From positions 1-11,779 of the forward strand of contig JAIEMR010000093.1 of assembly GCA_019751935.1 (NCBI GenBank): a stretch of DNA of 11,779 nt. Direction: 5' to 3'. Below are positions 1-6,299 of this stretch, in pieces. Positions within the stretch are counted from its first letter, which is position 1; each line of letters opens with the position of its first letter. The position numbers were made by a program, and so were the translations under genes. Source of the stretch: Alphaproteobacteria bacterium (lineage in GTDB: Bacteria; Pseudomonadota; Alphaproteobacteria; Paracaedibacterales; CAIULA01). The notes beneath the pieces were generated by a model. It was not told the origin of the DNA. It did no database searches and saw only the letters and a list, made by a program, of their open reading frames with translations.

Positions 1-31
1 ACGGCAAGTTTTTAAATGAAAGTTTGTAAAA

Positions 32-199
32 ATGGCAAAATCTGCAGTAATTAAAATTAAACTTCTTAGCACAGCTGATACTGGCTTTTTCTACGTTACG
101 AAAAAGAATCCACGTAAAAAGCCAGAAAAGATGGAACTAAAAAAATACGATCCTGTTGTTCGTAAGCACGTTGCTTTTAAAGAAACAAAGATAAAATAG
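32..199 (+). CDS. rpmG: 50S ribosomal protein L33
   Basis: Encodes a 55-residue protein, the usual length for bacterial L33, a small basic protein of the large ribosomal subunit near the E site. The reading begins MAKSAVIKIKLLSTADTG and contains the family signature around TKKNPRKKPEK and KKYDPVVRKHV, ending KETKIK. The paired CxxC zinc-binding cysteines are absent, so this is the cysteine-free (C-minus) form typical of proteobacteria. The ATG at 32 gives the canonical N-terminus; only 31 bases precede it in the window and no strong ribosome binding site is visible. The next gene, the protease, starts 74 bases downstream on the same strand. No convincing terminator separates them, so read-through is possible. 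Confidence 0.95.
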   Translation: MAKSAVIKIKLLSTADTGFFYVTKKNPRKKPEKMELKKYDPVVRKHVAFKETKIK

Positions 200-273
200 T
201 ATCTAGATTTTTCTCCTTAAAACGGAGTACTTGTAGACATAAGCGTATTTCTTAAAAGGAAGCTCAGTTACAA

Positions 274-1842
274 ATGCTCCGTTTTTTTGTGCTCTTCTCA
301 TTCTCTTTCTTGCTTATGTCCGCCCCTCTGCAGGCGGTGACACAAGATCAGGTCAATATCTCCCGTCCCTATATTGTTAGCATCAAGACACGCTCTACGG
401 TAGCTGCCTATAACTCAGAAGGCACAACATCTGGCACTGGAAGCATTATCGATAAAAAGAATGGCATCCTTTTAACCAATGCCCATGTCGTTGGCGTTGA
501 TAAAGTTGTTCCTTATTATGAAATTACCCTTTTTAATGGACGGGAACTCAGAGCCAATCTTTTATACGTAGACCCTTGGCATGATTTTGCTTTCTTAAAA
601 GTCCGTGCGGAAGACATTGATAAATTACCAGCCGAAGTTCCAATAGAAAACCGTGAAGTCACCATAGGTGAGCAGGTTTATATGATTGGAAAAAATGAAA
701 ATAAACCTTTTTCACCACAACCTGGTATGGTTGCGAACCCTTTTGAGGCCATGGATTTACTACCTAATCAGGTTTTTAGAATCAGCTTAAATGCCCAAGG
801 AGGTGCCAGTGGATCTCCGGTGTTTACCCAATCCAATAAAGCCGTTGGACTTGTTCATGCTTCAGATGGCCTTACCAGCGCCTTCGCCTTGCCTATTTCG
901 TATGCCGTTGATGCACTCAAAGCCATTCATGAAGGAAAAACCCCGAACAGGCGTTCCTGTGGTATCATTTTAGGGTATTCCTCTCTTGATGATTACGTGC
1001 GTTTTTATAATTTCCCAAATGATATAGCTGACCAGTATAGACTCAAATTTCCTAATTCCTCTAATAGGGTCCTTGCTATTACTAGCATTTTGGTTTCCAC
1101 GCCAGCAGAAACAATATTTGAAGTAGGCGATGTGGTAACCCATGTAAATGGCATAGAAATTGGACCCAATCTTTATCTTTTTGACAAAACCATCAACGAA
1201 GCGACATTAGATAAACCAGATGATGAAATTGAAATCACTGTGGTTCGCCGCGGAAAAATTATGTCCTTAAAAGTCAAAACATACGATCTTCATCAGCGTA
1301 AAATTAAGAAAATCCTTCAATTTGGTGGAGCCTTTTTCTATGAAGCAGATGATGCTATTGTTAGACGTACAGGCGCCCGTGATCACAGAGTCTTTATAAC
1401 CAATATTAGGCCTGGCAGTAGTTTCTTTGAAAACTTACCAATGTTACCAAGGTCTTCATCAACACTTGTTTGTCTAACTAAGATCAACGAAAAAGATATC
1501 TCCTCCTTGCAAGATTTAATTGAGATGATCCCATCCTTGATGGAACAAAAAGATTTTTCCCTTGTTTTCAAAAACTATGGGGTTGAGTTTGGTATTGATT
1601 CCTTGCCAATTTTTGCTCAGGTCCCTCAAACTCAATCAATTTCTTATAGCCGTCACGATGGGCTGCCTGAGATTTATACCTTTAAACCTGAAACCAGAAT
1701 TTGGAATGTGGAAACCATTAACACACAAAATTCATTGGGCGCACCTATAAGTCAGCCTGTGAAGTTGCCATCAGGGGTTTCTCAAGATATTTCCAAAAGC
1801 TTATGCCCGACTGACCATAACGTCGCTGCTCAAGTTGGCTAA
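274..1842 (+). CDS. Secreted trypsin-like serine protease with PDZ domains (HtrA/Deg-like)
   Basis: A 522-residue protein likely exported to the periplasm: residues 1-21 form a hydrophobic signal peptide with a probable cut after LQA. The chymotrypsin-fold protease domain follows. Its likely triad is His71 (TNAHVVG), Asp104 (DPWHDFAFLKV) and Ser179 (GGASGSPVF). The serine motif reads GASGSP rather than the usual HtrA GNSGGP. A PDZ domain lies at about 228-335 (VGDVVTHVNG at 284-293) and a second PDZ-like region at about 350-440, so the architecture is Deg-like with a longer C-terminus. In the HtrA family such proteins degrade or hold misfolded envelope proteins; the substrate here is unknown. 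An AAGGA at 256-260 is rather far (13 bases) from the ATG, but this start is needed for the signal peptide. The last 98 bases overlap rsmD on the other strand. Confidence 0.85.
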   Translation: MLRFFVLFSFSFLLMSAPLQAVTQDQVNISRPYIVSIKTRSTVAAYNSEGTTSGTGSIIDKKNGILLTNAHVVGVDKVVPYYEITLFNGRELRANLLYVDPWHDFAFLKVRAEDIDKLPAEVPIENREVTIGEQVYMIGKNENKPFSPQPGMVANPFEAMDLLPNQVFRISLNAQGGASGSPVFTQSNKAVGLVHASDGLTSAFALPISYAVDALKAIHEGKTPNRRSCGIILGYSSLDDYVRFYNFPNDIADQYRLKFPNSSNRVLAITSILVSTPAETIFEVGDVVTHVNGIEIGPNLYLFDKTINEATLDKPDDEIEITVVRRGKIMSLKVKTYDLHQRKIKKILQFGGAFFYEADDAIVRRTGARDHRVFITNIRPGSSFFENLPMLPRSSSTLVCLTKINEKDISSLQDLIEMIPSLMEQKDFSLVFKNYGVEFGIDSLPIFAQVPQTQSISYSRHDGLPEIYTFKPETRIWNVETINTQNSLGAPISQPVKLPSGVSQDISKSLCPTDHNVAAQVG

Positions 1843-2332
1843 ATAAAGGAATACATTTAGGTATATTTTTTGAAGCAGATTCAATACAAAGTAAGGTCCT
1901 TTCACAGATCCAACCTTGTTTATGTAAATGAAGGCAGACAGGCTCTATAAGATCTGATTTATAAGGTGGATCAAGGAAAACCAAATCAACCGGTTTAGAA
2001 GCCTTTCCTAATTTTAAAACATCCGTCCCCAAAACAGTTGTTTGGTTTTCGCCCAAAAGAAGCTTTATGTTGTTTTGCAAAACTGCTCTAACTTTTACGT
2101 CTTGTTCCACAAAATAGATATGCTTTGCCCCTCTGGATAAACTCTCCAGCCCCAGGGCGCCTGATCCTGCAAAGGCATCAAGAACTGTGATTTGATCAAA
2201 ATGAATGTGATATTGGTGTGCTAAAATGTTGAATATCGCCTCACGCACCCTATCCATTGTTGGGCGCGTTGTCTTTTCATCGGGTAGATAGAGGCGTTTT
2301 TGCCGAAAACGTCCTGAGATAATCTTAAGCAT
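1745..2332 (-). CDS. rsmD: 16S rRNA (guanine(966)-N(2))-methyltransferase RsmD
   Basis: A 195-residue SAM-dependent enzyme that methylates N2 of G966 in 16S rRNA during small-subunit assembly. Visible motifs are the N-terminal MLKIISGRFR, then RPTMDRVREAIFNIL (24-38), the SAM-binding motif I LDAFAGSG (51-58), the acidic FVEQD (74-78) and the catalytic DPPY (121-124). Length matches the family (about 190-200). An in-frame ATG exists at 2389, but it adds 19 residues ahead of the conserved MxIISG start; the ATG at 2332 also has a GAG ribosome-binding remnant 5 bases upstream, so I chose it. The gene lies 83 bases after the DUF2125-like gene on the same strand and may be cotranscribed with it. 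Its C-terminus, roughly the last 32 residues, is encoded opposite the 3' end of the protease gene. Confidence 0.93.
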   Translation of the reverse strand: MLKIISGRFRQKRLYLPDEKTTRPTMDRVREAIFNILAHQYHIHFDQITVLDAFAGSGALGLESLSRGAKHIYFVEQDVKVRAVLQNNIKLLLGENQTTVLGTDVLKLGKASKPVDLVFLDPPYKSDLIEPVCLHLHKQGWICERTLLCIESASKNIPKCIPLFSQLEQRRYGQSGISFWKYLEKPLMATSQADL

Positions 2333-2415
2333 AGTTCTCAATATAAAGATTCGATTGTAGTGCTCGCTATGAAGTAAATTTATACTCAATTTATATAGGT
2401 TCAGCTACACTTTCC

Positions 2416-3330
2416 TTATGGGTAAACTTTTAATGGTCCAATATAAATTGCATCGGGTTGAAATTTTACTTTTAACATTACATCTTTCTCTTTATTGGCT
2501 TTTTGATTAGTTACATGCTGAGAAGGTAGCGATTCTCCTAGCACCATAGCCAAATTTTTTTCTATTCCTTGTATGACTCCAATAGAATGTAAATGGGATA
2601 TAAAATTAAATAGAGATTGGACTTGCAAAGATATTTCCCCTTTAACAGGAACCTTGGCATTTTCTTGATTAAGTAACTGCAGCTCACCTTTTGCTTGTAA
2701 AGCATAACTTTTCCCTTCTGGCATTTGCAAATTTGCTTGGGGTACCTCTAAAAATAAATTTATATGCCGAGAATCAATTTGATAATTGAGCTTGCCTTTT
2801 ATGCAATAAAGTATCAAATGCAGAAGGTCGTTGTGATGCGATTCCTCTTGATACTGTTGTACTCCAAATTGAAAAGGCTCAATTAGCAGGTCTTGAAGTT
2901 CGTAAATATTCCATCTTCTTATAATATGGCCCGATACTGTTGCACTTTTCATGTAAGTTTGATCTGAAAAACCTACCTTTATGTCTTCTATTTTGACAGA
3001 TAATGCGCCCGCTGTTAAAAAAGAACGAAGAGTAAGCCCTAAATTTATTCCTATCACTGCTTTGTTAAATTGTGCATCCTTAATAATACTTTGTGGATTT
3101 TTAAATTTAATTATAGCTTTATCAAGCACGACGGAAGGAAAATTTAGGCCGCTAAAAGAAGGCTTCCAAGACTTGACTTCTATTGTAGCATTTTGCTCTT
3201 TCAGCCATTGTTCTAGCTGGTAGCGCACATAAATGCCCCCTGCAATTCCCAAACCCAGGATTACTGTCAATACAACGCTTGTGTTAAAAAGCCATGATTT
3301 TCTAAAAATTGGATGAGATAGAATTTTCAT
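2416..3330 (-). CDS. DUF2125-like membrane-anchored protein of unknown function
   Basis: A 304-residue protein with a short basic N-terminus, one transmembrane helix at about residues 13-36 and a long, mostly periplasmic remainder that looks beta-rich. The layout (N-terminal anchor, then an EVKSWKPSFSGLNFP segment, then a closing IYIGPLKVYP resembling a LGP-type ending) resembles the alphaproteobacterial DUF2125 family, whose role is not established. This is a weak, by-eye match. The frame is open upstream to an ATG at 3405, but that ATG overlaps a TATAAT box on the same strand and would give a 25-residue basic leader. The ATG at 3330 places the anchor at the very N-terminus and has AGAGAGGG 9 bases or so upstream, so I prefer it. 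It precedes rsmD on the same strand and is divergent from the cold-shock gene. Confidence 0.7.
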   Translation of the reverse strand: MKILSHPIFRKSWLFNTSVVLTVILGLGIAGGIYVRYQLEQWLKEQNATIEVKSWKPSFSGLNFPSVVLDKAIIKFKNPQSIIKDAQFNKAVIGINLGLTLRSFLTAGALSVKIEDIKVGFSDQTYMKSATVSGHIIRRWNIYELQDLLIEPFQFGVQQYQEESHHNDLLHLILYCIKGKLNYQIDSRHINLFLEVPQANLQMPEGKSYALQAKGELQLLNQENAKVPVKGEISLQVQSLFNFISHLHSIGVIQGIEKNLAMVLGESLPSQHVTNQKANKEKDVMLKVKFQPDAIYIGPLKVYP

Positions 3331-3403
3331 TGGTGAGGCCCTCTCTTTATCCGTTTTATGAAACGCATTAGGAATCAACGCCGCACCCTTACTGCACAAT
3401 CTC

Positions 3404-3409
3404 ATTATA
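3404..3409 (-). promoter_or_regulatory. Candidate -10 box for the DUF2125-like/rsmD pair
   Basis: The minus strand reads a perfect TATAAT here, which would place transcription start near 3397, about 65 bases ahead of the chosen ATG at 3330. The -35 region about 17 bases further upstream (ATCTTA, or TCTTAA one base over) is poor, so this is a partial promoter match. Its overlap with the upstream in-frame ATG (3405-3403) argues against that ATG as the translation start. Confidence 0.35.
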
Positions 3410-3481
3410 CTTCATCCCAGCCTAATTAAGATACGTACAATCTGCATGTTGTAACACCCCATTTCCTAACTAATTTTATGA

Positions 3482-3510
3482 TTGCCATTTATTTTTAAGA
3501 GGCGTATAGA
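3482..3510 (+). promoter_or_regulatory. Sigma-70-type promoter of the cold-shock gene
   Basis: TTGCCA at 3482-3487 and TATAGA at 3505-3510 are separated by exactly 17 bases, a good match to the housekeeping consensus. Transcription would start near 3517, giving a leader of about 32 bases with the ribosome binding site AAGGAG at 3536-3541. That leader is much shorter than the long cold-responsive leader of E. coli cspA, so a cspA-type thermosensing leader is not supported. Confidence 0.55.
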
Positions 3511-3548
3511 GTAGATGCAAGTTCAAGTTCAATGGAAGGAGATCATCC

Positions 3549-3755
3549 ATGACAACTGGAACTGTAAAGTGGTTTAACACCACAAAAGGATATGGCTTTA
3601 TTCGCTCCGATGAAGGAGGAGAAGACGCCTTCGTTCACATCACTACTTTAAAGCAATCCGGATATGACAGCCTTTATGAAGGGCAAAAAATATCCTTTGA
3701 GTCTCTGGATAACCATGGACGGCTGGCGGCAACTAATATCCGCGTCACTAATTAA
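3549..3755 (+). CDS. Cold-shock protein, CspA family
   Basis: A 68-residue single cold-shock domain, the normal length for the family. It starts MTTGTVKWFN and carries the two nucleic-acid-binding motifs: RNP1-like KGYGFI at 13-18 and RNP2-like DAFVHI at 26-31. These proteins bind single-stranded RNA and DNA in the cytoplasm and melt RNA structure; some are cold-induced, others constitutive, and the sequence does not say which this is. The ribosome binding site AAGGAG lies 7 bases before the ATG, and a sigma-70-like promoter sits at 3482-3510. A strong hairpin terminator follows the stop codon within about 15 bases, so the gene is probably a single-gene transcript. It is divergent from the DUF2125-like gene. 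Confidence 0.95.
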   Translation: MTTGTVKWFNTTKGYGFIRSDEGGEDAFVHITTLKQSGYDSLYEGQKISFESLDNHGRLAATNIRVTN

Positions 3756-3767
3756 GCTCCATACTAT

Positions 3768-3801
3768 GTTATATCGGAGGGAAACCTCCGATATAACTTT
3801 T
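3768..3801 (+). terminator. Rho-independent terminator after the cold-shock gene
   Basis: A perfect 13-base-pair stem (GTTATATCGGAGG at 3768-3780 with its complement at 3785-3797) closes a GAAA tetraloop at 3781-3784 and is followed at once by TTTT (3798-3801). GNRA loops are unusually stable. The hairpin ends 53 bases before the hemerythrin start, so the hemerythrin gene needs its own promoter or partial read-through. Confidence 0.88.
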
Positions 3802-3854
3802 CCTTACAGTAATTTTATCTGGTTTATTTTTAACTCTAAAGTAAGGAGATATAA

Positions 3855-4307
3855 ATGAATATCTTAGATCTCTTAAAAACTGATCACAACAAAGTTAAAG
3901 AAATTATTTCTACTTTGTGTGAAACATCAAATACGGCAATTAAAACACAACTCAAGTTATTTAATACATTAAAAGAAGAACTAGAGTTGCATGAGAAAAT
4001 AGAAGAAATTATTTTTTATCCTGCTTTAAAAAAACATCAAGAAACAAAAGACTTAGTGTTAGAGGCATTTGAAGAACATCATGTGATTGATCTGATTTTA
4101 GAGGAATTGGAAAAGACAGAACCTAAAGAAGAAAACTGGAAACCAAAACTTACTGTCTTAAAGGAAAACTTAGAGCATCATATTAAAGAGGAAGAAAATG
4201 ATCTTTTTCCAAAAACCAAAAAGGTCCTTGACCAAACCACATTAAATGAAATGGGAGAAAAGATGTTGCTTATGAAGAAAGACAAACAATCATCTCCAGC
4301 TCTTTAA
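3855..4307 (+). CDS. Hemerythrin HHE cation-binding domain protein
   Basis: A 150-residue, highly charged, all-helical protein with the ligand pattern of the hemerythrin fold: His11 (TDHNKV), His46 and Glu50 (LHEKIEE), His75/His76 (EEHH), and His109 with Glu113 in the closing HIKEEENDLFP signature. Proteins with this set bind a non-haem di-iron centre and serve in oxygen binding, redox or nitrosative-stress sensing or iron handling; the exact task cannot be read from sequence. There is no signal peptide, so it is cytoplasmic. The start is well supported by AAGGAG at 3843-3848, six bases before the ATG. The gene lies between the cold-shock terminator and the Fic operator region and is notably AT-rich and lysine/glutamate-rich. 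Confidence 0.9.
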   Translation: MNILDLLKTDHNKVKEIISTLCETSNTAIKTQLKLFNTLKEELELHEKIEEIIFYPALKKHQETKDLVLEAFEEHHVIDLILEELEKTEPKEENWKPKLTVLKENLEHHIKEEENDLFPKTKKVLDQTTLNEMGEKMLLMKKDKQSSPAL

Positions 4308-4360
4308 AAAAATCTTTTAATTTATACTTTTGAGGTCTGCGGCTTACAATCTCCTTGAAT

Positions 4361-4411
4361 ATGTAAACGAAATACATCAAAATGTTTACATAGTCACAAA
4401 AATGTAAACGA
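4361..4411. promoter_or_regulatory. Three-box operator-like site ahead of the Fic gene
   Basis: The same 8-base word occurs three times in 49 bases: ATGTAAAC at 4361-4368, its exact reverse complement GTTTACAT at 4384-4391, and ATGTAAAC again at 4402-4409. The two direct copies both continue as ATGTAAACGA. The outer copies each form an inverted repeat with the middle one, with spacers of 15 and 10 bases. The last box ends 8 bases before the ATG, where a ribosome binding site would normally lie, so a protein bound here could block both transcription and, through a very short or absent leader, expression. The Fic protein itself carries a winged helix, making autoregulation an obvious guess. Confidence 0.55.
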
Positions 4412-4417
4412 TTTCAA

Positions 4418-5545
4418 ATGAAAATAGGTCAATTTCTTCTTCAACCTCAAGGGTATAAAGCTTTTATTCCAGAAGAGTTTCCGCCCAAAGATGGGCTGTA
4501 TCTTTCAACAAAGCTGATCCAAAAAGCCAGTATGGCAACTCTATCCTTGGGTAAATTGGATGGAATAACCCAGCTGTTGCCGGATGTTGATTTCTTTTTG
4601 TTTATGTACATCTGTAAAGATGCTGCTTCCTCAAGCCAGATCGAAGGAACGCGCGCCACCATGATTGATGCCATCGAAGCAACTGCTAAAACATCTGAAA
4701 AACTGCCTGCGGATGTGGACGATATTTTACACTATATAGAAGCGCTTAATTACGGCCTTGAAAGGTTAAAAGATTTTCCTTTAAGCCTGCGGCTAATCAA
4801 AGAAATTCATAAAGAACTTATGGAAGGCGCACGCACCAGCCATTTTGCGGACCCAGGTAATTTCCGTAATTCTCAAAACTGGATTGGCGGAACAACGCCC
4901 AGTAACGCCCTATTTGTGCCGCCACCTGTCCATGAAATGAACCAGGCTTTAAGTGATTTGGAAAAATTCTTTCATATGGAAGATGAGCTTTTGCCTGTTT
5001 TAAAAACGGCCCTTATTCACGCTCAATTTGAAACCATTCACCCCTTTTTGGATGGGAATGGACGTACAGGAAGAATGCTGATCACACTTACCCTCTGTTT
5101 GACTAAACTTTTAGAGCGCCCTGTTTTGTTTTTATCGTCTTATTTCAAAAGACACCAAAAAACATATTATGAACGCCTCGAAGGGTATCACCACGGCAAC
5201 ATAGAAGAATGGATCGATTTCTTTTTGGACGGCATTATTCAAATGTCACAGGAAGCAATTCAAACCGCTAAAAAAATTACAGCCCTTCGTGAAGAAGACA
5301 TGAAAAAAATCCAGACTTTAGGCAAAACAGCTGCTGCAAGTGCTATTGAGATTTTAATGCAGCTTTATAAACTGCCTGTCGTGAATGTCTCTATTATCGA
5401 AGAATGGACAGGCTTTACCCGCCAAGGCGCTAGCAAAGTTATTAATCGCTTTATTGACTTGGGCATTTTAGAGCAAAAGGATGAAAACCAGATCTATGGC
5501 CGGTCCTTTATGTATTGGCGCTATTTAGAAATCTTTAGGGATTAG
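4418..5545 (+). CDS. Fic family protein (class II AMP-transferase) with C-terminal winged helix
   Basis: A 375-residue protein. The core Fic motif HPFLDGNGRTGR at 208-219 is complete: catalytic His208, the Asp/Glu-position residue Asp212 and the phosphate-binding GNGRxxR. Such enzymes move AMP (or another nucleotide moiety) from ATP onto hydroxyl side chains of target proteins. An inhibitory-helix motif of the form SxxxEG is present at 72-77 (Ser72, Glu76, Gly77), N-terminal to the Fic core, which makes this a class II, self-inhibited Fic. No separate antitoxin gene is adjacent. Residues about 300-375 look like a winged-helix DNA-binding domain (TGFTRQGASKVINRFIDLGILEQ, shown in part), an architecture known from Shewanella Fic. 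The N-terminal QGYKAFIPEEFPP matches the family start. There is no visible ribosome binding site. By eye its GC content is higher than that of the hemerythrin gene, which may hint at transfer. Confidence 0.95.
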   Translation: MKIGQFLLQPQGYKAFIPEEFPPKDGLYLSTKLIQKASMATLSLGKLDGITQLLPDVDFFLFMYICKDAASSSQIEGTRATMIDAIEATAKTSEKLPADVDDILHYIEALNYGLERLKDFPLSLRLIKEIHKELMEGARTSHFADPGNFRNSQNWIGGTTPSNALFVPPPVHEMNQALSDLEKFFHMEDELLPVLKTALIHAQFETIHPFLDGNGRTGRMLITLTLCLTKLLERPVLFLSSYFKRHQKTYYERLEGYHHGNIEEWIDFFLDGIIQMSQEAIQTAKKITALREEDMKKIQTLGKTAAASAIEILMQLYKLPVVNVSIIEEWTGFTRQGASKVINRFIDLGILEQKDENQIYGRSFMYWRYLEIFRD

Positions 5546-5566
5546 GTTTGGATCAACAGACTCACA

Positions 5567-5670
5567 TCATTGCGAGGAGCCCCAAAAGGATATTGGGGCG
5601 ACGTGGCAATCCAGTAAAATCTTTGTGCTTTCAACATTTTCCTGGATCGCCACGCTAACGCTCGCAATGA
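5567..5670. repeat. Palindromic intergenic repeat (REP/MITE-like)
   Basis: The element is bounded by perfect 10-base inverted ends (TCATTGCGAG at 5567-5576 and its complement at 5661-5670). Inner arms also pair with few mismatches: CGTGGCAATCCAG at 5602-5614 against CTGGATCGCCACG at 5642-5654. The left arm contains its own perfect 7-base-pair hairpin (GCCCCAA 5579-5585 with TTGGGGC 5593-5599). The middle, 5615-5641, is unpaired AT-rich DNA. The GC-rich arms contrast with the local composition. The ends resemble the TCATTGCGAG...GGCAATCC type of dispersed repeat seen between genes in many bacteria. No open reading frame lies inside, and I see no clear target-site duplication. It sits just after the Fic stop and could also act as its transcription terminator. 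Confidence 0.8.
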
Positions 5671-5796
5671 CGATGATTGTTGCAGCAATGAAGCAAAAAA
5701 CAGATGAATGAACCCAATAATTTTATTGCAAATGGGTTAGATATGAATTTATTACTATTACTCTAAGTGGGCTTTAACATCTTTCAGAGAGTCATA

Positions 5797-6297
5797 ATGA
5801 AAAAAATTACATTCTCCTTACTTTTATCCCTAGCCTTATCCACTACAACTATGGGAAGTGCGCCTACAACCTCACCTGATGTTTTTCCTTGTGATGAAAA
5901 AACCTCTGTCGTAGAGAAAAGCACCAAAGAGATTGATGGTCTGAAAGTTGCCCAAAAATACATTGATTATTTAAAAGAAGTCGGCGCCTCTCCAGATGGA
6001 GGTTTTATGAACTCTCCCCATCCATTTGCTGCAAAATGCAAAAAAATCATCAATGGAAAGCTTGCCCTAGAAACAGATCAAGAGTTCAAAAATCAACTAA
6101 AAGATTTAACGAAAGCTTCAGAGGGTTGGCAGATTGAACCCCTTGATCAAATAGCTGGAAATGATGGTAAAACCTGCGTTGTACGTTATTTTTTAACCTC
6201 TAAAACATTAGGACAATTCACAACCATCGCCATTCTCCACTACGATAGCACCGGCGCCTTAGAAGAAGTGAATGAAGTTTATCACCCCGTGGTTTAA
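5797..6297 (+). CDS. Small secreted NTF2-like protein of unknown function
   Basis: A 166-residue protein with a clear signal peptide (MKKITFSLLLSLALS, likely cut near residue 22 after GSA), so probably periplasmic or secreted. After a short linker, residues about 50-166 have the pattern of a cone-shaped NTF2/SnoaL-like fold: an N-terminal helix (AQKYIDYLKEVG), HPFAAKCKKIINGK, a helical NQLKDLT segment, then beta strands with TCVVRYFL and a closing LEEVNEVYHP. That fold assignment is a by-eye pattern, not a database match. Cysteines at 32, 81 and 127 could allow a disulfide. The frame opens at 5767, but the ATG at 5797 begins the signal peptide and has CAGAGAG just upstream, so I chose it. It converges on lolA with only two bases between the stop codons. 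Confidence 0.75.
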   Translation: MKKITFSLLLSLALSTTTMGSAPTTSPDVFPCDEKTSVVEKSTKEIDGLKVAQKYIDYLKEVGASPDGGFMNSPHPFAAKCKKIINGKLALETDQEFKNQLKDLTKASEGWQIEPLDQIAGNDGKTCVVRYFLTSKTLGQFTTIAILHYDSTGALEEVNEVYHPVV

Positions 6298-6299
6298 TT

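Noticed and set aside
212..226. CTCC...GGAG hairpin after rpmG
   Set aside because: A four-base stem without a following T-run is not a credible terminator.
2981..3223. 80-codon open frame on the plus strand opposite the DUF2125-like gene
   Set aside because: Antisense shadow with no ribosome binding site and no protein-like features.
5711..5738. AACCCA...TGGGTT hairpin with an inner CAATAA/TTATTG stem upstream of the secreted-protein gene
   Set aside because: Short, AT-rich pairing; could arise by chance and has no clear functional placement.
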